64,000 nt of DNA from Caballeronia sp. NK8 (GTDB lineage Bacteria > Pseudomonadota > Gammaproteobacteria > Burkholderiales > Burkholderiaceae), in contig NZ_AP024328.1 in NCBI RefSeq assembly GCF_018408855.1, positions 62,001 to 126,000 on the forward strand, given 5' to 3'. The notes under the pieces were generated by a model. The model made no database searches, was not told the DNA's origin, and was given only the letters and a program-made list of their open reading frames with translations. The position numbers and the translations under genes were made by a program. The first letter of the stretch is position 1, and each line of letters begins with the position of its first letter. This document shows, piece by piece, positions 19,932-28,131 of the stretch.

Positions 19932-20448
19932 TAAATCAAACTTGGGAGAACCGGTTGCGGTCCCTGTTTACGTCGGTGTCGGGTTGCGACTGATTGCAAC
20001 CGTTCGCGTGCTTAAAGGCACTGTCAATCTTTCTAGTCTTTCGTCGATAACAGCGGGCGTCGAATCCGGAAAAGCGACTGGTTCGCTAGTGGTACAGACG
20101 CTGGGGGTCTCTGGCTCAAAGATTTCGGCTATGCTCCCAATGCCGAGCGAGCTGAATCAGACAACAATACAAAATGCAATTTTGGCGCTCGGGTCTATTA
20201 AAGCATTGTTATTCGATCCGACTACACACGTCGTACCGCGCGTCGTCGGAATCTACACCCCTATTGGCGGTGGGGAGGCTACCGTTAACCAGATAGTCTC
20301 AATCTTGGCTGAGGACAAACTAGTTGTCGAGGGCGAGTGCATACAAAACGACGTGACGGCTCGACAGGCGGAGGCTGCGTCCTCACCGGCCGGAGCGGTA
20401 AAGCCTCCCATAAAAAGCACGCCGGCTAAACGCACGATGCCTCGCTAG

Positions 20449-20910
20449 ATTGTTTCACCAGCGTGACTACGGAGATTCGTTTTCCTCAACCGAGGACAAC
20501 CGGATCTGAGAACGGCGCCATCAATCAGTCAGAATGTCACCGAATGTCGACTTCGTCACCTGTGCTTTTTTTCGGCAACCGGAATCGGACGACGTGTCAT
20601 GCCTATGAGGTTCGTGTGGGCTGCTTGCCTAGCAAAGATGATTGCGCAGGATGTCGGGGGGTGTGTGTGCTGTAGGCGGAAGCTGATTGGCCCTTGTTGG
20701 TGAACGACATGATTACCTGTATAGTTGTAACAAGACGCTCCGGTTCTACACTAGGCTTGTACGGCACCAACCAGATTACCTGCTGAACCGATACGGCGAC
20801 GAGAGCACTAAATTCCAAATATTTTCAGACGGCAGGGCAGTGAACGCATAAACCTTTGAGAAGTACGTTCCTGCCTGCCGCCCAAATTGATACCGAGAGA
20901 TGCGGTTGGC
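20449..20910. other. Leader region of the caspase operon
   Basis: About 460 bp between the lipoprotein remnant and the caspase gene. It contains no recognisable gene and presumably the operon promoter. No strong consensus promoter was identified. A GAGAG stretch lies about 10 nt before the preferred ATG. Confidence 0.4.
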
Positions 20911-22029
20911 ATGGCTTTGATATTGGATAGACGCCAAAAGGGCGACCCTGGGGTTCACGTAATTCTCATCGGCGTCGGAACCTTTGCCAATGCCAGGGCT
21001 GCAGACCTCTTGGGGGACGATGCACCGAAGGGCGGCTTCGCCGACCTGGAGACACCGCTTCACTCAGTTGAGGCGTTCGCGGGGTGGCTGCAGACGGAGC
21101 TAGACGTGGCTGACACGCCACTCCAAACACTACGAGTTCTGGCGTCCTCTGCAAGCCGCACTTCTCGCCTCGGCGTCACGTCGCCAACGTTTAAAAACAT
21201 TGCGGACGAGGTTGGCGAGTGGTCTGACGATGTCGACTCCCATGAGGACAACCTAGCCATTTTCTATTTTTGCGGTCATGGACTGCTTATTGGGGAGACA
21301 CAGCTTCTCCTGGCGGAGGACTTTGGCTCGAATCGCCGCGCGCCATTCGAGGATTCTATTGAGCCGGAACTGCTGGCAAACGCCATGCGGCAAATGCAGG
21401 GACGCCGGCAGCTTTTCCTTATCGATGCCTGTAGTACAGAGGTCCCGTTTTCGCGGCGCTATGCGAATGTGCGCTCGAGGACCATCGTGCAAGAGGCGCA
21501 AAATCAAAACCTGGCCAAGTCGGAGCAGTGCCTCATTCGCGCAAGCAAGCTGGGAAGCCGTGCATTTGGTTCCGCAACTGGCCCTTCCGTGTTTATGGAT
21601 GCATTCCTACGAGCGATGAAGGGCGCGGGCGCCGTGTCGGCGCAAAGACGGCGGTGGGTGATCCATACTGATATGCTGAAGTTGGCGCTTTCATGGCTCA
21701 TGCAGTTGCGGCCCGAAGGCCAAGGCCAGGAGGTTTCCTTCGGAGGTGGCACTTTATCGAGTAATGTCTCATTCCACATGCTATCAGGTGACCCGTTGGT
21801 GCCTGTCCGCGTACTTTGCGAGCCAAGAGAGCTTGAGGCAGTGAGCGCATTGCACGTGGACAGTGCTCAGCACAGCGCCGCTGGCAATTGGCCAGAAAGC
21901 TTCGACATTGAACGCCGCGCCCATGATTTCGAGGCGATAGAGACGACTGCCGAAGGTGCGAAGGTTCATGGCCAGGTGCTACAAGAGGTAATTGCTCCGC
22001 CATTCGTGAACGTGTATATACCGTGTTAG
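20911..22029 (+). CDS. Caspase-family (peptidase C14-like) protein
   Basis: 372 aa from ATG 20911; an in-frame TTG at 20887 would add 8 residues. The fold is read from VHVILIGVGTFANARAADLLG (first strand), a long helical stretch LHSVEAFAGWLQTEL, then NLAIFYFCGHGLLIG with catalytic His (H123) and RRQLFLIDACSTE with catalytic Cys (C174). This is the caspase/metacaspase His-Cys dyad in its correct context. Family members cut proteins after specific residues; in bacteria many work in defence or programmed cell death. The C-terminal 150 residues are not a known domain. There is no signal peptide, so it is cytoplasmic. It is first in a tight three-gene operon (10-bp gap, then overlap). Confidence 0.88.
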   Translation: MALILDRRQKGDPGVHVILIGVGTFANARAADLLGDDAPKGGFADLETPLHSVEAFAGWLQTELDVADTPLQTLRVLASSASRTSRLGVTSPTFKNIADEVGEWSDDVDSHEDNLAIFYFCGHGLLIGETQLLLAEDFGSNRRAPFEDSIEPELLANAMRQMQGRRQLFLIDACSTEVPFSRRYANVRSRTIVQEAQNQNLAKSEQCLIRASKLGSRAFGSATGPSVFMDAFLRAMKGAGAVSAQRRRWVIHTDMLKLALSWLMQLRPEGQGQEVSFGGGTLSSNVSFHMLSGDPLVPVRVLCEPRELEAVSALHVDSAQHSAAGNWPESFDIERRAHDFEAIETTAEGAKVHGQVLQEVIAPPFVNVYIPC

Positions 22030-22039
22030 GAGCAAACTC

Positions 22040-23482
22040 GTGAGTACGGTGGTTCATTTCGATTTCGGCGCAGGTCAACCGCGCGGCACCAGACTGCCCC
22101 GGGTCGCACTAGCGGACGTGTTCGAACTTTATGGCGGTAACGCTGACGAGCGACTTGTTGCCGGAAGTGTTGTCATCGATCTTGATTTGCGCGAAGGTAG
22201 GGCGCCCACTCGAGTTAATGTCAATCCGGGCGCTTTCCTAGTTCGCATTCGGACCCCCGACGGCCGACTATTGATGCGACAGGTTCATGTCGAGCGCAGT
22301 CGCGACCCCGCACTCGTTTTTTTGCCGAAGCAGCGAGCCCCAAGGCCGAAGAAACAACAGAAGGCGGTCGATGACTTGGTTGTTATACGCTCCGCCCCGC
22401 CCGATGCACTTTTCGGCGAGGACCACTTCAGGAAGCCGGCAGTTCCTCGGGACTGGTGGTCTGCACTGTCGATGGCGAACACGACTGAGCCGGTAACCAT
22501 CTCAAACCTGCCAGGATTTCACGCTAGTGAATTAGTAGAGCCTCGGTACGACTACATGGGCATCGCGCGACTTCAGGCAGAGCCTGTTGAAGAACTGCTG
22601 TCTTTGGATGGGCCGGCGCATGACGTTACGGCGAGGCTTGTCGGCGACATCGCTGCTGTGCAAGGCGCGAAATTACGCGGCAATCGAGAGTCGCCGTTTG
22701 CCAAATGGAAATTGCCGGTGCGCAATCGTGAACTGATAGGGAAAAGGTCTGATGAAGGAAAGGGGGCACGATATTTTTCTCTATCTTATCGCGCTGAGGG
22801 GCGGCTTACCCCCCTTCAAGTTGCATGTGTCCCGGGTAGGTGGGAGAAGCGAGATGGAAAGCTTGCAGACGTCTACGCGAACCACTATGAGCGTGACATC
22901 GGCGTTGCGTCGACCCGAACTCTCCGCGTCGAAGTTGATGACCCGGACCTTGGCGGCCTCTTAGACTTTCTGCAACAGGGAGATTTGAGCGGTTCAACTC
23001 GAATGCTGAATAACGCGACCGAGCTCCTCTATCGAAAATGGCAAAATCCGTACGCATCTGCTGCGGCAGGTTACGTGCTTGTGCAAGCGGGCCAATGGCA
23101 AGGGGAGAATGTGAACTGGACGCAATGGGTGCTCAACCTGGCGCACCGGTATCCGAGCCTAACGGACGGTGCAATTTTGTTCACGACATTGCTGCTGCAA
23201 GGTCGGTCCGACACCTTGAAAAACCTGAATTACGAGGGAGGAAGCAAAAATCGTTTCAGAACTGCCATAAGCGCCGCGTTCGAGGCCGTCCGTAGAGGTC
23301 CTCCTCTTTATCGCCACGGACTAAAAATGATGGCGACTAACCTTGCAATTCTTGAAGGTGAAGCGACCGGAGACCGTAAAACCTACCTTCAGCTTCGGTC
23401 TGCAAGCAAGTACATTCGAGAACTCTCGATGCGCGTTGATCCCAGCCAACCATTCTGTGTGTTCGATGTCAGCACTGACTAG
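22040..23482 (+). CDS. Unknown 480-aa protein of the caspase-MBL operon
   Basis: GTG start with GGAG 7 nt upstream. No family recognised. An N-terminal beta-rich part (residues 1-100) reads like a carrier or sensor domain: VVHFDFGAGQPRGTRLP, VVIDLDLREGRAPTRVNVNPGAFLVRIRTPDGRLLMRQV. A Lys-rich linker (about 95-108) follows, then a mixed domain (110-300) and an alpha-helical C-terminal domain (about 300-480). The helical part has TPR-like texture (AAAGYVLVQAGQWQGENVNWTQWVLNLAHRYP and FRTAISAAFEAVRRGPPLYRHGLKMMATNLAILEG). Its position between a protease and a hydrolase suggests a substrate, scaffold or sensor for the caspase. The stop overlaps the next gene. Confidence 0.75.
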   Translation: MSTVVHFDFGAGQPRGTRLPRVALADVFELYGGNADERLVAGSVVIDLDLREGRAPTRVNVNPGAFLVRIRTPDGRLLMRQVHVERSRDPALVFLPKQRAPRPKKQQKAVDDLVVIRSAPPDALFGEDHFRKPAVPRDWWSALSMANTTEPVTISNLPGFHASELVEPRYDYMGIARLQAEPVEELLSLDGPAHDVTARLVGDIAAVQGAKLRGNRESPFAKWKLPVRNRELIGKRSDEGKGARYFSLSYRAEGRLTPLQVACVPGRWEKRDGKLADVYANHYERDIGVASTRTLRVEVDDPDLGGLLDFLQQGDLSGSTRMLNNATELLYRKWQNPYASAAAGYVLVQAGQWQGENVNWTQWVLNLAHRYPSLTDGAILFTTLLLQGRSDTLKNLNYEGGSKNRFRTAISAAFEAVRRGPPLYRHGLKMMATNLAILEGEATGDRKTYLQLRSASKYIRELSMRVDPSQPFCVFDVSTD

Positions 23483-24596
23483 CGCTGTTGAGAGGTCGCA
23501 GCCTTGGGTGGAAGTCCACGCGTTAGCAGCCGAGCATGGCGACTGCATCGTGCTGAGCTACGGCGATGGTGACGCTCATTTCCGCCTAGTGGTGGATGCA
23601 GGAGTGGCCTCCACCTCGGACCGACTGCGGTGCGTGCTCGACGAAAGCGCCGATGCGATTTGCGAGCTCCTAGTTGTTACCCATATCGACCTCGACCACA
23701 TCGGAGGAACGCTTTCGTTGCTCGCGGACAGGTCTATTGCCACTCGCTTCAATGATATATGGTTCAACGGACGGCAGCACCTGGAAGTGGGACGCGAATC
23801 AATGGGAGTTTCGGAGGGCAAGCGACTAGCGGAATTGCTTGATTGCGAAGACACCTCCTGGAATGCGGCGTTCGGTGGGAATGCTGTTTGCCTATCGGCT
23901 GGTGACGTTCCGGTGCGTAAGACGCTACCAATCTCCAAAGCTGCTATCACCATTCTTTCGCCCTCGATGAAGGGACTTGCCGACCTGAGGCGCCTCTGGG
24001 ACATATGGGAGGAGCGTCAGAAACAAATGGCAGGAAGGCCCATCAACGCAGACGGGGTAACAGCTGGACAGGACGCACAAGACATCGAGATTCTAAGTGT
24101 CGCGCCGCTTAGCATTACGGATTTGGCAGACACAAAGACTAGGACAGATAGCTCGGTCACGAACGGCAGCTCCATCGCTTTCATCTTCGACTATGGTGGG
24201 TTCCGGATCTTACTGGGCGGGGATGCGCATGCCAGTGTGCTGCTCAAGGCGGTCACGAAGCTCCCGGCAGAGATGTTAAACCTTGATGTGTTCAAGCTTC
24301 CTCACCACGGGAGCGCAGCCAACCTGACTAAACAGCTTGCGATGAAGCTGCCGGCTCGAAAGTACTTGCTGACAACGGACGGCGAGCGCCACGACACCCA
24401 CCCCAATGACGTCGCGATCGCACGCGCCTTAACCGTCACGCCTGACGCCGAGCTGCTATTCAACTATCCGAATAAGGCATATGAGCGTTGGGCGAACAGA
24501 CCTTCTGAAAGTGGCTATCCGTTCAAGGTGCGGGCCGGGGGCGGCGACGAGGGTATCCGTTTCCGCCTTGAGTGGGCTGGCCAGGGTGCCCGGTAA
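23466..24596 (+). CDS. ComEC-like MBL-fold metallohydrolase of the caspase operon
   Basis: 376 aa from the ATG at 23466, inside the end of the preceding gene; an upstream in-frame ATG at 23343 would give an unlikely 120-bp overlap. EHGDCIVLSYGDGD (23-36) matches ComEC/Rec2-type MBL starts. The metal site is THIDLDHIGG (H73, D75, D77, H78), in which the canonical second His is Asp. FRILLGGDAHASVL and DVFKLPHHGS supply the remaining Asp and His ligands. Relatives hydrolyse nucleic acids or nucleotides, and some are partners of proteases in predicted conflict systems. It is cytoplasmic, without membrane helices, unlike true ComEC. It probably acts with the caspase-like protein. Confidence 0.88.
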   Translation: MSALTSAVERSQPWVEVHALAAEHGDCIVLSYGDGDAHFRLVVDAGVASTSDRLRCVLDESADAICELLVVTHIDLDHIGGTLSLLADRSIATRFNDIWFNGRQHLEVGRESMGVSEGKRLAELLDCEDTSWNAAFGGNAVCLSAGDVPVRKTLPISKAAITILSPSMKGLADLRRLWDIWEERQKQMAGRPINADGVTAGQDAQDIEILSVAPLSITDLADTKTRTDSSVTNGSSIAFIFDYGGFRILLGGDAHASVLLKAVTKLPAEMLNLDVFKLPHHGSAANLTKQLAMKLPARKYLLTTDGERHDTHPNDVAIARALTVTPDAELLFNYPNKAYERWANRPSESGYPFKVRAGGGDEGIRFRLEWAGQGAR

Positions 24597-24954
24597 GACG
24601 GCGGCTCGTCGAGGAGTGAGCTTACGACCCGTACCCGAAGGAAGTTTGCTAGGGGTCGCCTCGACCGTCGATGTCTGCTTCCCCCTCGCTTGTAGTGGCA
24701 CCCCTGGCGCGTCCCGTGTGGGCATTGTTCGGTCGTTCAGTGCATGCTTGGGTCGAGAAAAAGTGAAGAAGACCGGAGCCCGCTAGTTTACCCGATTTAC
24801 CGATAAAGACAGCTAGCTTCCGCGTTTGCCTGCATGCCCAAGTTGCGCAGGGAGCAGGAAGATGCGTATGCGAACAGGCACCGACATCGACGTTCGCCCG
24901 TCGCCGCGACCTTTGGGCCGAGCGAATAATCTGGCCCGTTGGCCGGCTTTGGCC
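24597..24954. other. Intergenic between convergent genes
   Basis: Convergent ends of the caspase operon and the minus-strand chemoreceptor. Open frames on both strands lack recognisable content, and no T-tract hairpin was found. Confidence 0.4.
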
Positions 24955-26556
24955 TTACAAAGCCATTGCCGTTCGCAACTCGAGGCCGCTGTCGGGCGTT
25001 GACGTTGACGTGGATTTCTCAACGGTCCTGAAGACCGCGACCGCTTCACTTAACCGTCCGGCTTCGTCTTCCATAGCGCCGGCGGCCGCCGCTGCCTGTT
25101 CGACGAGCGCAGCATTCTGCTGCGTGACTTCGTCCATTTGCGAGATGGCCTGGTTCAGCTGTTCAATACCGCGGCTTTGTTCATTTGACGCCGATGCGAT
25201 CTCGCCCATAATATCCGTCACGCGCTGAATGGCAGTCCCAACCCGTTTCATCGTTTCGCCGGCATTTCTTACTAACCCGGCCCCCACCTGCACCCGGCCC
25301 CCGGACGTTTCAATCAATACCTTGATCTCTCTAGCTGCAGCGGAAGAACGTTGGGCAAGATTGCGTACTTCGCCGGCCACCACGGCGAATCCGCGGCCCT
25401 CGTCGCCAGCTCGCGCCGCTTCGACCGCGGCATTCAGTGCCAGTATGTTGGTTTGAAATGCGATGCCTTCGATGATCTCGATGATGTTGCCGATTTTCAG
25501 GGAACTGTCTTCGATCTCCGTCATCGTCTCCATTACGTGATCCACTATGGCGCTTCCCTGATTGGCCACGACTCTTGCGTCGTCAGCTAAACCGCTCGCC
25601 TCCATTGCGTTTTCCGCGTTTTGCTTCACGGTGGCCGTCAGCTGTTCCATGCTGGCGGCAGTCTCTTCGAGCGACGCCGCCTGCTGCTCGGTTCGTGACG
25701 ACAGGTTCGTATTACCTGCGGCAATCTCTTTGCTGGCGCTGAAAATGGTTTCACTGCTAGTCCTGACAGTGGCTACGGTAGAGGCCAATCTGTGCTTCAT
25801 GGCAGCGACGCCGGCGAGCAATTGACCCATCTCGTCTTGCGAATTGATGGTTACCGTTTGTGATAGGTCGCCCTCGGAAATGTGGGTGAAGTGCTCTAGC
25901 GCCTTAGCTAGCGGTGTCATGATTGCCCGGCGGAGCACCCACCAAGCTAGCGCGGCCGCCGCGCCCCCCCCAACCAGCATCGACAAATAGATCAACCGCA
26001 GGGTCGCAAACCGCCGGTCATTTTCCCTGTTCTGACGCATCGCATCTTCAAGCTGGTAGTCTTCGAGCTTCCGCATTGCGGCGCTGGCTCGCTCGTATGC
26101 AGCAGGTACTGCCTCCCCCGCAAATCGGACGATCGCGGCTTGATCGCGCCGATCGATCGCCGCAGCGAAGCCTTCGATAGATTTGCGCAACTGAGCACGA
26201 GCATCAACTGCAGCCTTAGCAAGAATGTCCTCCTCGCCTTCGCGGGGGATGTCATCATACTTTCGATACCATTCGTCGGAATCTGTCAACGACTGGAAGG
26301 CTCTTGCGCGAATGCCAGTCGCCGCGGGGTTGTCGCGGTCGAGCGCATAGTGATCGAGCAGGATACGAGCTCGGTTCATTGACCTGTCGGAGACGCCTAA
26401 TGCATAGACGGCGGGTAGACTGGTAAGGCCGACGTCCTTCGCTGATGCATCCATCTGCACCATCCCAAAAATGCCCAGAGCAACGGACGTTGCCAATAGG
26501 ATTCCGAGGAAGATCATGGTGAGCGTGAGGCGCGCTTGAATGGTCAAGTTTTTCAT
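24955..26556 (-). CDS. Methyl-accepting chemotaxis protein
   Basis: 533 aa inner-membrane chemoreceptor. TM1 is about residues 10-33. A periplasmic four-helix-bundle ligand domain (about 34-185) has the conserved LPAVYALG and [12 protein letters not shown] patterns. TM2 is about 186-208. A HAMP domain follows ([27 protein letters not shown]), then the cytoplasmic signalling hairpin with its tip [39 protein letters not shown]. It belongs to the Tar/Tsr-like class common in Burkholderia; ligand unknown. It lacks a C-terminal NWETF-type CheR-binding tail. Confidence 0.95.
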   Translation of the reverse strand: MKNLTIQARLTLTMIFLGILLATSVALGIFGMVQMDASAKDVGLTSLPAVYALGVSDRSMNRARILLDHYALDRDNPAATGIRARAFQSLTDSDEWYRKYDDIPREGEEDILAKAAVDARAQLRKSIEGFAAAIDRRDQAAIVRFAGEAVPAAYERASAAMRKLEDYQLEDAMRQNRENDRRFATLRLIYLSMLVGGGAAAALAWWVLRRAIMTPLAKALEHFTHISEGDLSQTVTINSQDEMGQLLAGVAAMKHRLASTVATVRTSSETIFSASKEIAAGNTNLSSRTEQQAASLEETAASMEQLTATVKQNAENAMEASGLADDARVVANQGSAIVDHVMETMTEIEDSSLKIGNIIEIIEGIAFQTNILALNAAVEAARAGDEGRGFAVVAGEVRNLAQRSSAAAREIKVLIETSGGRVQVGAGLVRNAGETMKRVGTAIQRVTDIMGEIASASNEQSRGIEQLNQAISQMDEVTQQNAALVEQAAAAAGAMEDEAGRLSEAVAVFRTVEKSTSTSTPDSGLELRTAMAL

Positions 26557-27271
26557 TCTTCAATTCTTGGTTAAGTTCGCGTGTGAGAAACGGGGACAAA
26601 AAATGGCGCATGCCGCGGTACCGCGCCTTGCACTTCTAATGTTGTTATCGACAGCGCACACCGTCACTAAATGCCTTTTCCGGGACAATTCGTACTTTTT
26701 TAGTTGCTAATATGCCTGTCTAAAGATTTACAAAATCTATGCAGCGTGAATGAAATGGTAAAGTCAACGGGCGCTTGCGTCACTCTATCTTTTAGACAAT
26801 CGGAGTAAAACTGAGGCTTGGCCGTTATACCTTCACGATGATCCAGCGCGGGACAGGCCCGGGTGTATGCTGACTGTTTCATTCGAATCAGTTACAACTT
26901 GATTGAGCCGTTGTGCACTCGCCGTTAGGCGGATTGGTGCGCGGTACTTCCTCCACGAACACTTCGATTGCGCAAAGCAAGATCATTCATCACTATGTGC
27001 AGTATTGACGACGCTTTGAAGCAACGCACTGGTAAGTGCGAGAAGCACTAAAAATGAAGATGCCGGTTTGAGCCGTGGCACTGCGTTTGACTCGGAGGCG
27101 ATTCGTTGAGTGCGATTTTTTTGATTGCGGCCGTTTTCGATCGTGGCCGCTGTAGGGGTCGCTGACGATTTTGATTAAGTGCTCTCACGTACCCACCAGC
27201 CGTGCACCGGAGGGGAACCGCGAACGACACAATAGTACGCAACTTCAGCCCTAGACCGGAGGGATGACACC
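26557..27271. other. Intergenic about 715 bp between divergent genes
   Basis: Upstream region of the chemoreceptor (minus) and the ECF-like gene (plus). I looked for a sigma-28-type motif in front of the chemoreceptor and found only a partial match (TTATCGAC near 26646 with no matching second box). No gene was recognised. A GGAGG lies 9 nt before the ATG at 27272. Confidence 0.4.
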
Positions 27272-27694
27272 ATGTGGTTGCATTTGCGTTGGCTGCACCG
27301 CGGGCGTTCTAGCAGTATAAAGAGCCACAACACGCTAAGGGCTCCAAGCGACCTCGAACGTCTCTGGAGATTGGCGCCGGTATCTGTCGAGTGGGATACA
27401 TTGGCAATCGCCGCGTTTGCTGGCGATCAGGAGCAGTATGAATTGCTGCTGGCGTACATCGCATGTTGTCTTGAGCACTGCTTTCCCCACTTCCTGTCCC
27501 CGTCGATGGTCGAAGCGGCCGTCAATGAGACTTTGACGGCAATCCACCGGAAGCGGCACACCTATCATCCGTCGGATCCGTTCGAGCGGTGGGCCATCGC
27601 AATCGCGAGATACAGACTTTCGTCAATACATGAAAGATATTTGGTACTAGACGAGGTGTCCTCGGCGCAAAGCGAATCGTTGTTCGATGCGTAG
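27272..27694 (+). CDS. ECF sigma factor-like protein lacking region 4
   Basis: 140 aa. Residues about 30-120 fit sigma-70 region 2 of the ECF type: LERLWRLAPV, QEQYELLLAYIACCLEHCF, MVEAAVNETLTAIHRKRHTYHPSDPFERWAIAIARYRLSSIHER. The last block corresponds to the -10 melting and recognition part (cf. AVHLKRHTYDP and WLHAIARYKL in ECFs coupled to NrsF-type anti-sigma factors). Instead of region 4 (the -35-binding HTH), it ends in about 20 unrelated residues. No anti-sigma gene is adjacent. It is either a truncated ECF gene or a region-2-only regulator. Strong GGAGG ribosome-binding site. Confidence 0.65.
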   Translation: MWLHLRWLHRGRSSSIKSHNTLRAPSDLERLWRLAPVSVEWDTLAIAAFAGDQEQYELLLAYIACCLEHCFPHFLSPSMVEAAVNETLTAIHRKRHTYHPSDPFERWAIAIARYRLSSIHERYLVLDEVSSAQSESLFDA

Positions 27695-28131
27695 GAAGGT
27701 GTGGCTAAAAAGTAGCCTAATGAAAATCTTCTATTCATCACTTGGTCTAAGCTGTCCGCTGATGGCACCGTGGGTTCAAGAGGGCCGCAACACAGCCGGC
27801 TGCTCGGTAAAGCAGGTCCCCGCTTTGAGAGGACTAACCGAAACCAAAGGTCTACTTTATAGTTTGCATCTCTTGTCTAGTCTCTACCGATTCGAGCGGG
27901 TGAGAGGAGACCGATCTTGAACCGTGAGTGCTTAGCAAAGCTTTCTTGTGCGCATAATCTCCACTTTTAGCGGCCAACGTCAACGTCGCCGCAGTCTCCG
28001 CGCCGGGAATTACGCACGGGCGGCAACCAATTTTGATGTGGCAGTGGTTGCCTTTGAACTGGCTATGGAGAAAAATCTTGGATGGTTCCGAAAAGATACA
28101 AAGTAAGTACGCGGGCATCGTAGGCACTTCT
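27695..28131. other. Intergenic about 440 bp before maeB
   Basis: No gene recognised. The maeB frame is open upstream to 28033, but the extra residues do not look conserved. Confidence 0.4.

Larger units (their letters stand above)
18555..20448 (+). pseudogene. Lipoprotein gene of unknown function, broken by a frameshift and an IS5-family insertion
   Basis: The 5' part (18555-18953) encodes a lipoprotein with signal MLRSRLCWVALLLVLQAC, an LQAC lipobox with Cys 18. An extra G in the run at 18922-18926 causes a premature stop. Removing it gives NWGGAAPSGVAKPAYKITKD, and the frame stays open up to the IS target. Deleting the IS with one TAA duplication (906 bp, a multiple of three) joins this frame exactly to the 3' part ending at 20448 (LGEPVAVPVYVGVGLRL, and so on). 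The ancestral protein was about 328 aa, outer-membrane-anchored, of no recognised family. It sits directly upstream of the caspase operon on the same strand and may once have belonged to it. Confidence 0.8.

Noticed and set aside
24456..24786. Overlapping frames on both strands after the MBL gene
   Set aside because: Neither shows domain-like sequence; both partly overlap the MBL gene.
26640..26700. Sigma-28 flagellar promoter before the chemoreceptor
   Set aside because: Only a partial -10-like box on the right strand; the -35 half is in the wrong orientation.
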